Assembly (NCBI GenBank): GCA_029864805.1
Contig: JAOTSS010000008.1
Location: 1 to 44,109, forward strand
DNA length: 44,109 nt
Source of the DNA: Candidatus Nitrosopumilus sp.
Lineage (GTDB): Archaea; Thermoproteota; Nitrososphaeria; Nitrososphaerales; Nitrosopumilaceae
Reading direction: 5' to 3'
The notes under the pieces are model-generated. The model was not told the DNA's origin. It worked only from the letters and a program-made list of their open reading frames with translations, and did not search any database. Below are positions 15,719-24,993 of this stretch, piece by piece. Both the position numbers and the translations under genes were made by a program. How positions within the stretch are numbered: the first letter of the stretch is position 1; every line of letters begins with the position of its first letter.

Positions 15719-15800
15719 TTCTGGAATTTCTGTACATTTTCCTCTATATTTGCTTATTTGAATAACCTTTAACTATCCGTTTTGCTAATTTTTTTCAGGT

Positions 15801-17300
15801 TTGAAAGGATCATTACTATTACTCCCAATATTTGCTGCTATTCTGTTAGGTTCATTATCATTTCCGTCTGCCTTTGCACAATTCCAATCAGGTGGTGTAG
15901 ATAAGCAAGGATCATGGTATGCCGGTGAAGGCCTCAAACAAGGGGATTTCTTTTCATATTCAATGTGTCATGTTGATTACAAAGAATGTGCTAAATTTGA
16001 AATGGATATGTGGATAAAAGGTGATAAACAAGTAGGAAGTGAAACCAAATGGCTAGCTGAAGTTGTAGTTTATGATGGCAATAAACGAGTTGTTGGTGAA
16101 ATGGAACTGGGAAAGATTGCACCTGAACCAACGGGTGGTAGTATTGAATTAGGTGTTTACAGAGGTGCATTCAAGTCCTCAGTATCTTGGCTTTCCGCAT
16201 TTGCAACATCTGATGATAGCTCTGGCGGAAAAGGTCCTAAAGAATTCAAAGCTGCATCATGGGGTAAAATTGGAAACATTGGTGGTGAACAAGTTCTTCC
16301 AATGGCACTAGAAACAATTACTGTTCCTGCCGGGACTTGGGAAACTGTTCAAATGGGTTGGAAAACTGGTGGTTCTTTAAGTAAAGTTTGGATTGTAGAT
16401 GACTTTCCATTTCCAATAAAAGCTAAAACTTACACACATGTATCAGAAGGAATTCCCCCCACTGAATACGAATTTACATTGTTAGAGTATAGAGAAAATG
16501 TACAAACTAGTCCCTTTGTAGGAATTGTTTCAACTGCTGATGTTTTTGAAGCTGCAGGGTGTGAAACTGATTTTGAAAAGACAGTTAGCATAAAAAAACC
16601 TACAAAGAACTTTGATTATCAAGTACACATCTTTTATGGTCCTGAAGATCCAGTTGTTGGGTGTGAGATGGATTGGCTCATTAGTTTTATAAGCAAATAC
16701 GATGATACCGAATATCTGAATCAGGTTCAATTTGATTTTCTAACTGTTGATAAAAATTTGACTCCTCTTAGATCAATTGCCCAAGAAGAAGGTAGACAAT
16801 TTCTTTATTCTCCATCCGGACAAGCTCTTATTGATTTTATTATTAAAGAAGAACCTGGCACCGCAAACTATGTGATTTGGATTTATGGATTATCTCCTGA
16901 AGGAATTGCACCTTCTGGTGCTTCTGATTATTTAGAAATTGAAGTTCCAATATTTGCTGCTGATGGAACTATTCCTGTGCAAAAAATACCTGATTGGATT
17001 AAGAACAATGCAGGATGGTGGGCTGATGGCTCAATTGATGATAAGTCATTTGTTCAAGGAATACAATTCTTAATCAAAGAAAAAATCATGAAGATCCCTC
17101 CAACCACTCAAGGCTCTGGTGGTAGTGAAAAGAACATTCCCTCTTGGGTAAAGAACAATGCAGGATGGTGGGCTGATGGCTCTATAGGTGATTCAGATTT
17201 TGTTCAAGGAATACAATTCTTAATCAAAGAAGGAATCATGAAGGTGCCTCAAGCTCCCAAAAAACCCACTGGCTATCAGCCTGAATCGCTGTTTGATTAA
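15801..17300 (+). CDS. secreted protein with two WIKNNAGWW repeats
   Basis: A 499-aa protein from TTG at 15801. Residues 1-26 are a signal peptide (LLLLPIFAAILLGSLSF, cleavage after AFA). Residues about 30-240 and 245-390 are beta-rich domains of unknown type. Two C-terminal copies of a 35-aa unit begin near residues 396 and 446: IPxWxKNNAGWWADGSI, then FVQGIQFLIKExIM. This unit is common in Nitrososphaerota secreted proteins and may bind the cell surface or a ligand. No membrane anchor is visible. The element's metalloprotease has one diverged copy. Confidence 0.7.
   Translation: MKGSLLLLPIFAAILLGSLSFPSAFAQFQSGGVDKQGSWYAGEGLKQGDFFSYSMCHVDYKECAKFEMDMWIKGDKQVGSETKWLAEVVVYDGNKRVVGEMELGKIAPEPTGGSIELGVYRGAFKSSVSWLSAFATSDDSSGGKGPKEFKAASWGKIGNIGGEQVLPMALETITVPAGTWETVQMGWKTGGSLSKVWIVDDFPFPIKAKTYTHVSEGIPPTEYEFTLLEYRENVQTSPFVGIVSTADVFEAAGCETDFEKTVSIKKPTKNFDYQVHIFYGPEDPVVGCEMDWLISFISKYDDTEYLNQVQFDFLTVDKNLTPLRSIAQEEGRQFLYSPSGQALIDFIIKEEPGTANYVIWIYGLSPEGIAPSGASDYLEIEVPIFAADGTIPVQKIPDWIKNNAGWWADGSIDDKSFVQGIQFLIKEKIMKIPPTTQGSGGSEKNIPSWVKNNAGWWADGSIGDSDFVQGIQFLIKEGIMKVPQAPKKPTGYQPESLFD
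16986..17250 (+). repeat. two 150-nt repeat units encoding WIKNNAGWW modules
   Basis: Units start at 16986 and 17136. Blocks such as aagaacaatgcaggatggtg and ttgttcaaggaatacaattc are identical at the DNA level, indicating fairly recent duplication or gene conversion. Confidence 0.9.
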
Positions 17301-17359
17301 AAATTGTTTTTAATGTTCTACATTCAAATTACTAAATTTGGTTAAAATAATGAATTAAC

Positions 17360-17719
17360 ATGGTGGGTCTTTTCAAACATCCAAAACGTCGTCTGAAAAA
17401 ATTTCTCAAAGATGGTGAATATGATGAGGCAATAAAATTTGGAAAGAGTTTGGAATCTGAATATTCTAACGATCATGATTTTATGTTCATCATGGGAAGT
17501 GTTTATTTTATTGTAGATGATGCAAAAAAAGCATTACCTTATTTTGAAAAAGCATTTGAACTTGACAATAATGACGTAGAAAATTTAACTCTGAAAACAA
17601 ATGTTCATTTGGCATTAGAGCAAAAAGATGAGGCCATTGATTGTTGCAGACGTATTCTCAAATTACAACCTGAAAACTCTGAGGCCAAATCACTACTTGA
17701 GGAACTAGAAAATCTTTAA
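17360..17719 (+). CDS. TPR-repeat protein
   Basis: A 119-aa protein of about three tetratricopeptide repeats (FLKDGEYDEAIKFGKSLE; MFIMGSVYFIVDDAKKALPY; DVENLTLKTNVHLALEQKDE). TPRs are helical scaffolds for protein-protein contacts. The N-terminus is basic with no signal. It stands alone after the secreted protein gene; the partner is unknown. Confidence 0.75.
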   Translation: MVGLFKHPKRRLKKFLKDGEYDEAIKFGKSLESEYSNDHDFMFIMGSVYFIVDDAKKALPYFEKAFELDNNDVENLTLKTNVHLALEQKDEAIDCCRRILKLQPENSEAKSLLEELENL

Positions 17720-17731
17720 TTTGTTAAATTG

Positions 17732-18205
17732 TTATTTTTTCATAGGATACGCATTCTCTAATAACCAATTACAAAATGCTGTAACGTTTTCAGTAAATTC
17801 AGTCCAGATATGAACTGAATGGGGGAGTATGTCTATTTTCCAATTTTTTGTAAATACTCTAACGCCTTCTTTGTTTTCATACATGTAAGCATCCTCTGTT
17901 TGAACATCTCCGAGCATTTCTTTTGCTTTTTGTTTAATCATTTCTCTGTCTATGGGGAATCTCTTTAGATCATAGTTAACAATTAGGCTCAAATCTCTTT
18001 TTCCATACATGTCAAATTCTTCAATTGTTCCCTCTTTTGGAAAATTGACAATTAATTTGATATTGTATTTTTTACCTACTTCTTTTCCAATTTCAACAAT
18101 TCTTGCATATCCCATCCCTGGATTTTTCTTTAAAAGAAATCTGATTTGTGCCAAGTCTTTTTTTAATTGCTCTTGAAGATCAGTGACAATTTCTGAAAAT
18201 ATCAT
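17732..18205 (-). CDS. hypothetical protein (157 aa)
   Basis: The ATG at 18205 (MIFSEIVTDLQEQL) is preferred because a TATA-like run (ttataata) lies about 29 nt upstream; an ATG at 18238 would add eleven hydrophobic residues. The N-terminal half is a long helix plus a 'GMGYARIVEIGKEVGKKYNI' stretch; the C-terminal half is an alpha-beta domain with several Trp (FTKNWKIDILPHSVHIWTEF). Intact and probably conserved in this group; no function is recognised. It is convergent with the TPR gene. Confidence 0.55.
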   Translation of the reverse strand: MIFSEIVTDLQEQLKKDLAQIRFLLKKNPGMGYARIVEIGKEVGKKYNIKLIVNFPKEGTIEEFDMYGKRDLSLIVNYDLKRFPIDREMIKQKAKEMLGDVQTEDAYMYENKEGVRVFTKNWKIDILPHSVHIWTEFTENVTAFCNWLLENAYPMKK

Positions 18206-18286
18206 GCTTTTGCTAACTAAAATTCCTATTATAACCATTAATTTTTCTCAAGATTGGTTTTTTTAGAACTTTGATTAGTTCTGTGT

Positions 18287-18931
18287 ATGGCAATGCCAAT
18301 GGATTTTGATGGAATGCGTACTGATGACGCATCAGAGAGAACAGATAACGTTGATGAATACAGAAGAACATGCATTGATTTCATTGAAGATATATCTCAT
18401 GATTATGAGGCCTGGGTGGACTATTACAAATTGCCTGAAGATGAAGATAAACGAAGACGTGCCGGTATTCGTGCCACAATTGCTAGAACAAACGAATGGA
18501 TAGCAAAGGTTGCTCAATCCATCAAGGCAGTAGACGTGGTAATGAATGATGGAATACAAAAGATGGCAGAATCAACTGCTGGAAAACCATTTCAAATTGG
18601 AGTATTTGTTAATCAAAAATCAAGTTATACTGAAACAAGACCTGGTGTTATTGATGTAAATATAAAAGCCAATGGAAGAGAAGGAAGAAAAACAAAACTT
18701 GGATTTCATTTTAAGGACGATAGATTCCGCATAGAATCTACCTGTGATGCATATATTGATGAGAATGATTTACCAACTCAAGAATCTGATCTCTTGGATA
18801 TTCATCTTAAACTTCATGCAGAAAATGCAAAGACACGTGATGTAATTTCCTTTACTGTGACTGTTTGTGAAATTGAAAATAATGTTGAAATTGACCGAAG
18901 AGGCGTTTCAACTATAGTTCATCTTGTATGA
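18287..18931 (+). CDS. hypothetical protein (214 aa)
   Basis: Starts MAMPMDFDGM. Residues 20-95 are helical and charged (YRRTCIDFIEDISHDYEAWV); residues 100-214 are beta-rich (KPFQIGVFVNQKSSYTETRP onward). No signal peptide, no metal motif. Its end nearly touches the end of the convergent beta-propeller gene. Unrecognised family. Confidence 0.55.
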   Translation: MAMPMDFDGMRTDDASERTDNVDEYRRTCIDFIEDISHDYEAWVDYYKLPEDEDKRRRAGIRATIARTNEWIAKVAQSIKAVDVVMNDGIQKMAESTAGKPFQIGVFVNQKSSYTETRPGVIDVNIKANGREGRKTKLGFHFKDDRFRIESTCDAYIDENDLPTQESDLLDIHLKLHAENAKTRDVISFTVTVCEIENNVEIDRRGVSTIVHLV

Positions 18932-18932
18932 T

Positions 18933-21179
18933 TTAACGGAAAATTTCATCTTCCATGTAGTCAATAAACTTGCCAGTGTTTTCTAGTTTTATTGAATTGA
19001 TTTGTTCTAAATTATTAAAGTGATTCATCTTTAGATATTCTTCAGATGCGGTATACCATACATCGTCAATATAGAATGTTCTGGCATTCCCCATTCCGTA
19101 ATAGCGAGAACTCTCATCTGAGTGAGTCACTGTTCCTTTGAGATTAAATCCATCTGATTTATCTAAATCAAAAACATAGAATCCACTCCAGCGATTATAA
19201 TCAGGCGCAATCCTCTTTGAACTTGAAGTTTCCTTCAAACTATTAGCATCACTGTTAATTGGAATTGAAAGGACATCTCTTGTTTTGTCAAAAAAGAACG
19301 CTTTGTGATTATTTAACGCCTCAGAATAAGTAGAACTGTCTCCGATTACTACATCATCTACAACATTTGGATTTTTCACATCTGATACATTAAACAATGC
19401 AATCTTTATTCCTAATTGTTGAACCCTGCCATTTTCAATTTCTTTAGTGTCTCTGCCTACTCCAATTATGTGCTCTTTATCATATGGATGCAAATAGTTT
19501 GAAAATCCTGGAATCTTCAATTCTCCTAAAATCTTTGGTTTGTCTGCTGATAAATCAATTACAAAGAATGGATCGATTTGCTGGAATGTTACCAAGTATA
19601 GTCTATCACCCATAAATCTGGCTGAGAAAATGCTCTCATCAGGGGCAATCTTGTCTAATCCTCCAACAATATTTAGCTGCTCATCCAATACATAAACTGC
19701 ATTTGCACGAACAGTTCCCTGATGTTGAACATAATATTCTGTAGTGGTTGCAACCCTGAATCTATCTTTATTTTCATCCATTGAAAATTGGTTTAACAGT
19801 CTACCTGGAACTGAACCCTTTGCAACATATTCTATTTTATCCTCGTCAATTGAAATTTTGTGAATAATTGTTTTGTTTGTGTCTTCTTGAATTTTTGCAT
19901 CATATTTATTCAAGGCGTCTTTAATTTTATCAAATAATTTTTCTCTGTCTTCTTTATTCATCTGATTGTATGAATTTTGCATTAATTCTGAAATTTTTAT
20001 CCATTGAGAAGATGAACTGATTGAAGAATCATTTTGAATCCCCTTGATCTTTTCTTGAATTTCATTTGGTAACAATGGAACTATGACATCAAAAAATCTG
20101 TCCCGTGATGAATTGTCATAAAACCCGAATGGCATATTTTGCTGATAAGTCAAGTAAAAATTATCTTCAGACACATAAATTGATCCCGAATATCCCATAA
20201 GAAATGTTTCCGAATTTATTGTGTCGCCAAAAATATCTATTGCAGTTAATGTATTAAAGTTTGAAAATTGCTCCACATTATCAAAGTAAAATGCATCGGG
20301 TGTCATTATTGGAATTGAACGCTCTAAAATTACAGGAAGTCTGGGATGTTGATAATCTATATTGCTGTTTGTGACAAAATATGCATAATTTCCAATCATT
20401 CGTGCATCGTTAAAGTAACCATCAATGGAATAATCTTTGAGAATAACTGGATTCTCCTTGTCTGATACATCTACAACTAATGCGTGAGTCACTGGACTGT
20501 AAGAGCGTCTTGGAATAAAGTCATAGAGTGGAATGATTTCATCATTGCTTTGTCCGTTGTAAAATATTACCAGTCTATCATCATTTAGGAACATATTTTG
20601 AATATGTTGAGATTCAATGTCAAGTGCAATTTTTAAAATTAATTTTGCAGAATCTGCAGGATATGCATCAATAATAGATAATGTATTTCGAGATACGATG
20701 TATACGTATTTTGAATCATTTTTCAAATAATCTGGCTCATCAACATTTTCAACTTGAACATTTGTAGTTGAATAGTCCGATCCTCCAGATTCTGTTTTAA
20801 TCATTGCCCCTTCTGGAACTGGTGCTCTGACAAATCCGTCTGACTCCATCATGGCTGCATCATCCACCATCATTCGAGTTGAAAATACTCTGTTATCGAA
20901 AAATTGACCGCCAAATAACGCCGATTCTTCTAGAATCTTTTTAAGATCCTCTTGCGACGATATTTGCTTAATGTCATGTGTACCCTCAAAGTACTTTGAC
21001 ACTGATTTGTCAATATAGATAATTTCTGGCTCTGATACTTGTGACACTTGAGGTTGTTCAAATTCTATCGAATACATTATTCCTGCAGTAACTATGACCG
21101 AAATGACAATTGCAATTGGTATTGTTATTTTTGAGTTCATTTTCTTTCTCACTTGTTCAGATTTTTTTAAAACTGGCAT
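18933..21179 (-). CDS. secreted or membrane-anchored beta-propeller protein
   Basis: A 748-aa protein. Residues 15-37 are a hydrophobic anchor after a Lys-rich start. STTNVQVENVDEPDYLKNDS near residues 136-155 is the hallmark of the archaeal/bacterial 'beta-propeller domain' family (Pfam Beta_propel); blade-like repeats such as YAYFVTNSN, DRLYLVTFQQ and SKYVYIVS continue to the end. An extracellular propeller tethered to the membrane is inferred; the ligand is unknown. The divergent neighbour is a membrane-bound winged-helix regulator that likely controls it. Confidence 0.8.
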   Translation of the reverse strand: MPVLKKSEQVRKKMNSKITIPIAIVISVIVTAGIMYSIEFEQPQVSQVSEPEIIYIDKSVSKYFEGTHDIKQISSQEDLKKILEESALFGGQFFDNRVFSTRMMVDDAAMMESDGFVRAPVPEGAMIKTESGGSDYSTTNVQVENVDEPDYLKNDSKYVYIVSRNTLSIIDAYPADSAKLILKIALDIESQHIQNMFLNDDRLVIFYNGQSNDEIIPLYDFIPRRSYSPVTHALVVDVSDKENPVILKDYSIDGYFNDARMIGNYAYFVTNSNIDYQHPRLPVILERSIPIMTPDAFYFDNVEQFSNFNTLTAIDIFGDTINSETFLMGYSGSIYVSEDNFYLTYQQNMPFGFYDNSSRDRFFDVIVPLLPNEIQEKIKGIQNDSSISSSSQWIKISELMQNSYNQMNKEDREKLFDKIKDALNKYDAKIQEDTNKTIIHKISIDEDKIEYVAKGSVPGRLLNQFSMDENKDRFRVATTTEYYVQHQGTVRANAVYVLDEQLNIVGGLDKIAPDESIFSARFMGDRLYLVTFQQIDPFFVIDLSADKPKILGELKIPGFSNYLHPYDKEHIIGVGRDTKEIENGRVQQLGIKIALFNVSDVKNPNVVDDVVIGDSSTYSEALNNHKAFFFDKTRDVLSIPINSDANSLKETSSSKRIAPDYNRWSGFYVFDLDKSDGFNLKGTVTHSDESSRYYGMGNARTFYIDDVWYTASEEYLKMNHFNNLEQINSIKLENTGKFIDYMEDEIFR

Positions 21180-21278
21180 TTAGTGATTACTATAATTTTG
21201 TAGTTTGGGATAAAAGGTTTAGTGAAATTTGGATTTCACCAAACAACTTACATATGCTGGATTTGCAGTGCTCTTCTA

Positions 21279-22052
21279 ATGCCTTCTAAAATTCCTGATG
21301 ATGATTTTACCGAAAAAATCAAAATTCTTTCCACAGATGACAAAAAAATAAAGATGTTTGGTGAGCTATTTACTAACGATTCTAGTCGTGAAATACTTCA
21401 ATTACTTTTCAATGAAGAATTAACTGCAACTCAGATTGCTCAAAGGACAGAGATTTCACTTCAACTAGTAAAGTACCATCTAAACAAACTTCAGGATTTA
21501 GGTGTGGTTAAAATTTCAAAGATTGAGAAAAACTCAAAATCCCAAGATATGAAAATTTACTCTGCAACAAAATTTAGTATTGTTATCGTTCCTCCAAGTT
21601 TCTCAGAAAAAACTAAAGAAAGTAAATTACTTGTTCGCTCCTTTAGACATATTTACAAAGTTGCAGGGCTTGGAATTGCAACCGGACTGTCTGGATTTCT
21701 TTCATTATCCCAATTGCAAGACAAGCAAATTCCATCAAGTAAGATTACAAATATGATGACTTCTCCTGATTCTTCTGCAAAAAGTTCTGAATCTATTGAA
21801 ATGGATGAATCTGTAGAATCTGTTATGGCATCTGCACCAATATCTGCAGAATCTGAGCCACAAATGCAATTTGAAAAAAGCATTGAACCCTCAGACTTTG
21901 CACAAGAAAATTTGGATATTGTAGATACTGTCCTTGATTCAAACATTGGTAATTTGGGAACTGATTTATTCATTCCATTTGTAATATCTACAATAATCTT
22001 TGGTGGGCTCACTGTTTACTATTTGATACGATATCTAAAAAATTCAAAATAA
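21279..22052 (+). CDS. membrane-anchored winged-helix (ArsR-like) regulator
   Basis: A 257-aa protein from ATG at 21279 (a GTG at 21222 is possible but its extra residues look unnatural). Residues about 25-95 form a winged helix: SSREILQLLFNEELTATQIA, then ISLQLVKYHLNKLQDLGVV. Two hydrophobic segments follow (about 127-145 and the last 30 residues, FVISTIIFGGLTVYYLI), with an acidic Ser-rich stretch between, probably outside. DNA-binding regulators fixed in the membrane can sense envelope signals. It is divergent from the beta-propeller gene, its likeliest target. Confidence 0.7.
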   Translation: MPSKIPDDDFTEKIKILSTDDKKIKMFGELFTNDSSREILQLLFNEELTATQIAQRTEISLQLVKYHLNKLQDLGVVKISKIEKNSKSQDMKIYSATKFSIVIVPPSFSEKTKESKLLVRSFRHIYKVAGLGIATGLSGFLSLSQLQDKQIPSSKITNMMTSPDSSAKSSESIEMDESVESVMASAPISAESEPQMQFEKSIEPSDFAQENLDIVDTVLDSNIGNLGTDLFIPFVISTIIFGGLTVYYLIRYLKNSK

Positions 22053-22053
22053 T

Positions 22054-22377
22054 TCATGAACTATCAATTGTAATCTCAATTGCCACTCTCTTCTCTTTTG
22101 CTCTTTCCTCACCTGGATATTTTAACTCTGAAATTTTCTTACTAAATTCTTCATCGGTAACTAATTTTGCCTTTCCTGACATAACCATGTCATTATACTC
22201 AATTCTGACATCAGGGTTTGCCAATGCATTTTTGAACCAATCTCCGTCTGGCATATGTCTGGAAAAGTAGATTTTGCCATTATGGTTGACTGCCAGAAGC
22301 ATTACTGAATGTGGCTTGCCTGTATTTCTTCCCTTTGTGATTAGGGTTGGTCTGAACAAAGTCTCTTTTATCTTCAT
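22054..22377 (-). CDS. flavin/F420-type split-barrel (DDN-like) protein
   Basis: A 107-aa protein. TKGRNTGKPHSVML near residue 13 and MPDGDWFKNALANPDVRIEY are the signature blocks of the deazaflavin-dependent nitroreductase (DDN) family, related to PNPOx split barrels. Family members are usually 130-150 aa, so this is a short form missing part of the N-terminus. Thaumarchaea make F420, so an F420-linked reductase is reasonable; the substrate is unknown. It ends 2 nt from the regulator's end. Confidence 0.7.
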   Translation of the reverse strand: MKIKETLFRPTLITKGRNTGKPHSVMLLAVNHNGKIYFSRHMPDGDWFKNALANPDVRIEYNDMVMSGKAKLVTDEEFSKKISELKYPGEERAKEKRVAIEITIDSS

Positions 22378-22464
22378 GCGTAATCTTTTCTGTCAAGTAA
22401 TTTAACCTCATTGATAGAAATTTCTGATATCTGGTATGATAAGCAAATCTGCATATTTGATATC

Positions 22465-22917
22465 ATGTCCGTAAAACTAGAAGGAATGCCTTCAAACATT
22501 GCAACAGCTGATTCCTTTACTGGAAAAAAAGTCATAGATAGAGAGGGAATTCAATATGGCAAAGTCAAACACATTCACATTCATCAAGATACCCTTACAG
22601 TATCTGGGGTGACAATCCATCAAGGATTCAATAAGGATTATTTTCTTTCAGAAGACTATATTGACAAATTTTCTGAGGAAACTTTGCTTCTTAGCAGACC
22701 TCCAGTAAGAACAGGAATTTCAGTAGTTGATATTGACGGTCATAAAATTGGCAAAGTCAAACGATTACATAAAAATCCCGACACAAATGAACTAGAATCC
22801 ATTGAAGTAAGTCATGGCTTGAGGCATTCAAAAATATTATCTAAATCTGAAATTTGGGGAATTGGCGAAAAAGTCATTTTAAGAACTAATAAAGAAGAAT
22901 TCAAAAAACTTGAATAA
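22465..22917 (+). CDS. PRC-barrel domain protein
   Basis: Start at ATG 22465 (MSVKLEGMPSNIA); an ATG at 22411 would add 18 residues. Two PRC-barrel halves are visible: GKKVIDREGIQYGKVKHIHI and ISVVDIDGHKIGKVKRLHKN, each followed by beta strands. PRC barrels in archaea bind RNA or protein partners (RimM-like, and CdpB cell-division proteins). The two-domain layout resembles the CdpB type, but no direct evidence links it to division. Confidence 0.7.
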   Translation: MSVKLEGMPSNIATADSFTGKKVIDREGIQYGKVKHIHIHQDTLTVSGVTIHQGFNKDYFLSEDYIDKFSEETLLLSRPPVRTGISVVDIDGHKIGKVKRLHKNPDTNELESIEVSHGLRHSKILSKSEIWGIGEKVILRTNKEEFKKLE

Positions 22918-22940
22918 TCTTTTTTATTTTTCTTTTTTTC
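22918..22940 (+). terminator. T-rich terminator
   Basis: Three T-runs (tcttttttatttttctttttt) directly after the PRC-barrel stop codon, as expected for archaeal poly-T termination. Confidence 0.5.
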
Positions 22941-22955
22941 AAAATAATCTTTAGT

Positions 22956-23054
22956 TTAATCTATTTTCTTAGAACACACATCACAAACGGGAATTCCTTC
23001 CTGAATTGTTATCTCTACATTTGATGAGTGGCATTTCTGACATAATCCTATCAT
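22956..23054 (-). CDS. tiny zinc-ribbon protein (32 aa)
   Basis: MIGLCQKCHSSNVEITIQEG then IPVCDVCSKKID: CxxC pairs at residues 5/8 and 24/27. A TATA-like run (aatttaaagc) lies about 25 nt upstream of the ATG. It is a chromosomal counterpart of the element's two tiny zinc ribbons (6925-7163), sharing the MxGLCxKC start. Function unknown. Confidence 0.6.
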   Translation of the reverse strand: MIGLCQKCHSSNVEITIQEGIPVCDVCSKKID

Positions 23055-23141
23055 ATGATAAATCATCTGATTACGCTTTAAATTTTTTTTGTGTTCTCAT
23101 GAATACTTCAATTTATAATTGCACAACGCGATCAAAAAGTA

Positions 23142-24140
23142 TTGTCTGCTATAGAAACAAAATCCCTTACAAAATCATTTGGGGATGTAATTGCTGTAAA
23201 TGATATCTCTTTTTCAGTTGAGTGTGGGGAGATCTTTGGATTTCTGGGACCTAATGGTGCTGGAAAAAGTACTACGATGATGATTCTTACCACTTTGCTA
23301 AAACCAACATCTGGCCAAGCTTTGATCTCAGGATTTGATGTAATGACTGATGCAAAAAAAGTTCGAGAAAGCATTGGATATGTTCAGCAAGAAACCACTG
23401 TTGATGAATATCTTACAGGCAGAGAGAACTTGATATTACAAGCAAAACTCAATCATATCCCAAAAAATGAAATCAATCAAAGAATTGATTCTGTTTTAGA
23501 ATTAATCGAATTAACTGACAAACAACATGATTCTGTAGTTACTTATTCTGGTGGTATGAGAAAAAGACTCGATATTGCTGGAGGTCTATTACATAGGCCA
23601 AAAGTATTGTTTCTTGATGAGCCCACTGTAGGCCTAGATATTCAAACTCGTAGAAAGATTTGGAAATATCTGAAAAAAATTCACGATGAGTTTGAAATGA
23701 CAATTTTTCTGACAACTCACTATATGGAAGAGGCAGATCAACTCTGTGATAGGGTTGGAATTATTGATGACGGAAAAATACAGGTAATTGACTCTCCTAA
23801 AAACATGAAAAATGCAATGGGCAATGAAGTTATTTCAATCGTTATACATGATGAAAAAAACCATGATCTATTTTTGTCAGAACTTCAAGACATTGAATTT
23901 GTAAATAAAATTAATGTAGACGGCTCAAAACTGACTTTATTTGCATCAAATGGAACAGAAGTAATACCAAAAATTTTTCAAATTTCATCTGAACAAAAAA
24001 TCAAAATCACTTCTATTGCTCTGACTCAACCAACACTTGATGATGTCTTCATTTCATACACTGGACATGAAATACGAGATGATGATTCAAAGTTTAATCG
24101 AAAACGTGAACATGCAAAAATGAAGAGGTTACGTGCATGA
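23142..24140 (+). CDS. ABC transporter ATP-binding protein
   Basis: A 332-aa ATPase with TTG start 28 nt after a TATA-like box (atttataatt, 23111-23120). Walker A GPNGAGKST at 36-44, signature YSGGMRKRLD, Walker B VLFLDEPTVGLD and switch His (TTHYMEEADQ) are all present. The ~100-aa C-terminal extension and HYMEEA motif match DrrA-type exporters of drugs or lipids. It overlaps the permease gene by ATGA; the two form one exporter. The export substrate cannot be told. Confidence 0.9.
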   Translation: MSAIETKSLTKSFGDVIAVNDISFSVECGEIFGFLGPNGAGKSTTMMILTTLLKPTSGQALISGFDVMTDAKKVRESIGYVQQETTVDEYLTGRENLILQAKLNHIPKNEINQRIDSVLELIELTDKQHDSVVTYSGGMRKRLDIAGGLLHRPKVLFLDEPTVGLDIQTRRKIWKYLKKIHDEFEMTIFLTTHYMEEADQLCDRVGIIDDGKIQVIDSPKNMKNAMGNEVISIVIHDEKNHDLFLSELQDIEFVNKINVDGSKLTLFASNGTEVIPKIFQISSEQKIKITSIALTQPTLDDVFISYTGHEIRDDDSKFNRKREHAKMKRLRA

Positions 24141-24922
24141 ATACTTTGATGTATGACACTTATACAATTTTTTGGAGAGAGTTAAAGAGATATAAAAAAT
24201 CTCGAAGCGGTGTTTTAATTCGTTTAATTCAACCTGCAATCTGGATAATTGTTATAGGAAATACTTTTTCTGGAACTCAGCCACTCATTCAGTCAGTTGG
24301 ATTTGAAGGTGAATATATTGAGTTTATGGCACCTGGCGTGATTATTCTCACTGCAATTTTTACAAGTATTTTTGGTGGTGTCAATACACTTTGGGATAGG
24401 CGTTATGGTTTTATGAACAAGGCCTTAACTTCTCCAATATCTCGTTCTGCGATCGCACTTGGAAAGATGTCTGCAATCTCTTTAATTGCAGCTATGCAAG
24501 CTAGTCTGATTTTGGGAATTGCTTTAGCAATAGGTGTTAACTTTCCAAATCCACTAATGATTGCACCAATCATGGCAATCGTGATTTTGTTTTCATTGGG
24601 TTTTTCAGGAATTTCAGTAATTGTTGCAGCTACTGCAAAGTCTCAAGAAACTTTTTGGGGCGTGATAAATTTTCTTGGAATGCCTCTATTCATGTTAAGC
24701 CCTGCATTGTTTCCGTTGGAATTACTACCTGATTGGCTTGCAGTAATTGCAAAACTTAATCCTGTTACATACACCGTGTTATTGGTAAGGGAATTGATGA
24801 CAGGTGTCTCAGAGGGTGGAATTTCAATTGCGTTGAGCCTTGGAATTATCTCTGCATTTGTTCTTGTAATGGTTGCTCTTGCAAGCTATGTCTTCACGCG
24901 TGAAGTAAACAAACCATTTTGA
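24137..24922 (+). CDS. ABC-2 type permease
   Basis: A 261-aa protein with six hydrophobic segments and the ABC-2/DrrB features: cytosolic start YTIFWRELKRYKKSRS, GVNTLWDRRYGFMNKALTSP coupling loop, and LNPVTYTVLLVRELMTG near the last helix. It pairs with the preceding ATPase through an ATGA overlap. Membrane partner of a DrrAB-like exporter. Confidence 0.88.
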   Translation: MNTLMYDTYTIFWRELKRYKKSRSGVLIRLIQPAIWIIVIGNTFSGTQPLIQSVGFEGEYIEFMAPGVIILTAIFTSIFGGVNTLWDRRYGFMNKALTSPISRSAIALGKMSAISLIAAMQASLILGIALAIGVNFPNPLMIAPIMAIVILFSLGFSGISVIVAATAKSQETFWGVINFLGMPLFMLSPALFPLELLPDWLAVIAKLNPVTYTVLLVRELMTGVSEGGISIALSLGIISAFVLVMVALASYVFTREVNKPF

Positions 24923-24993
24923 CACAAAGTTGACAAGAAATGAAAAAATTGTTAACTCTGATGATGTTTGCCAAATTTTAGAACAAGTATCTG

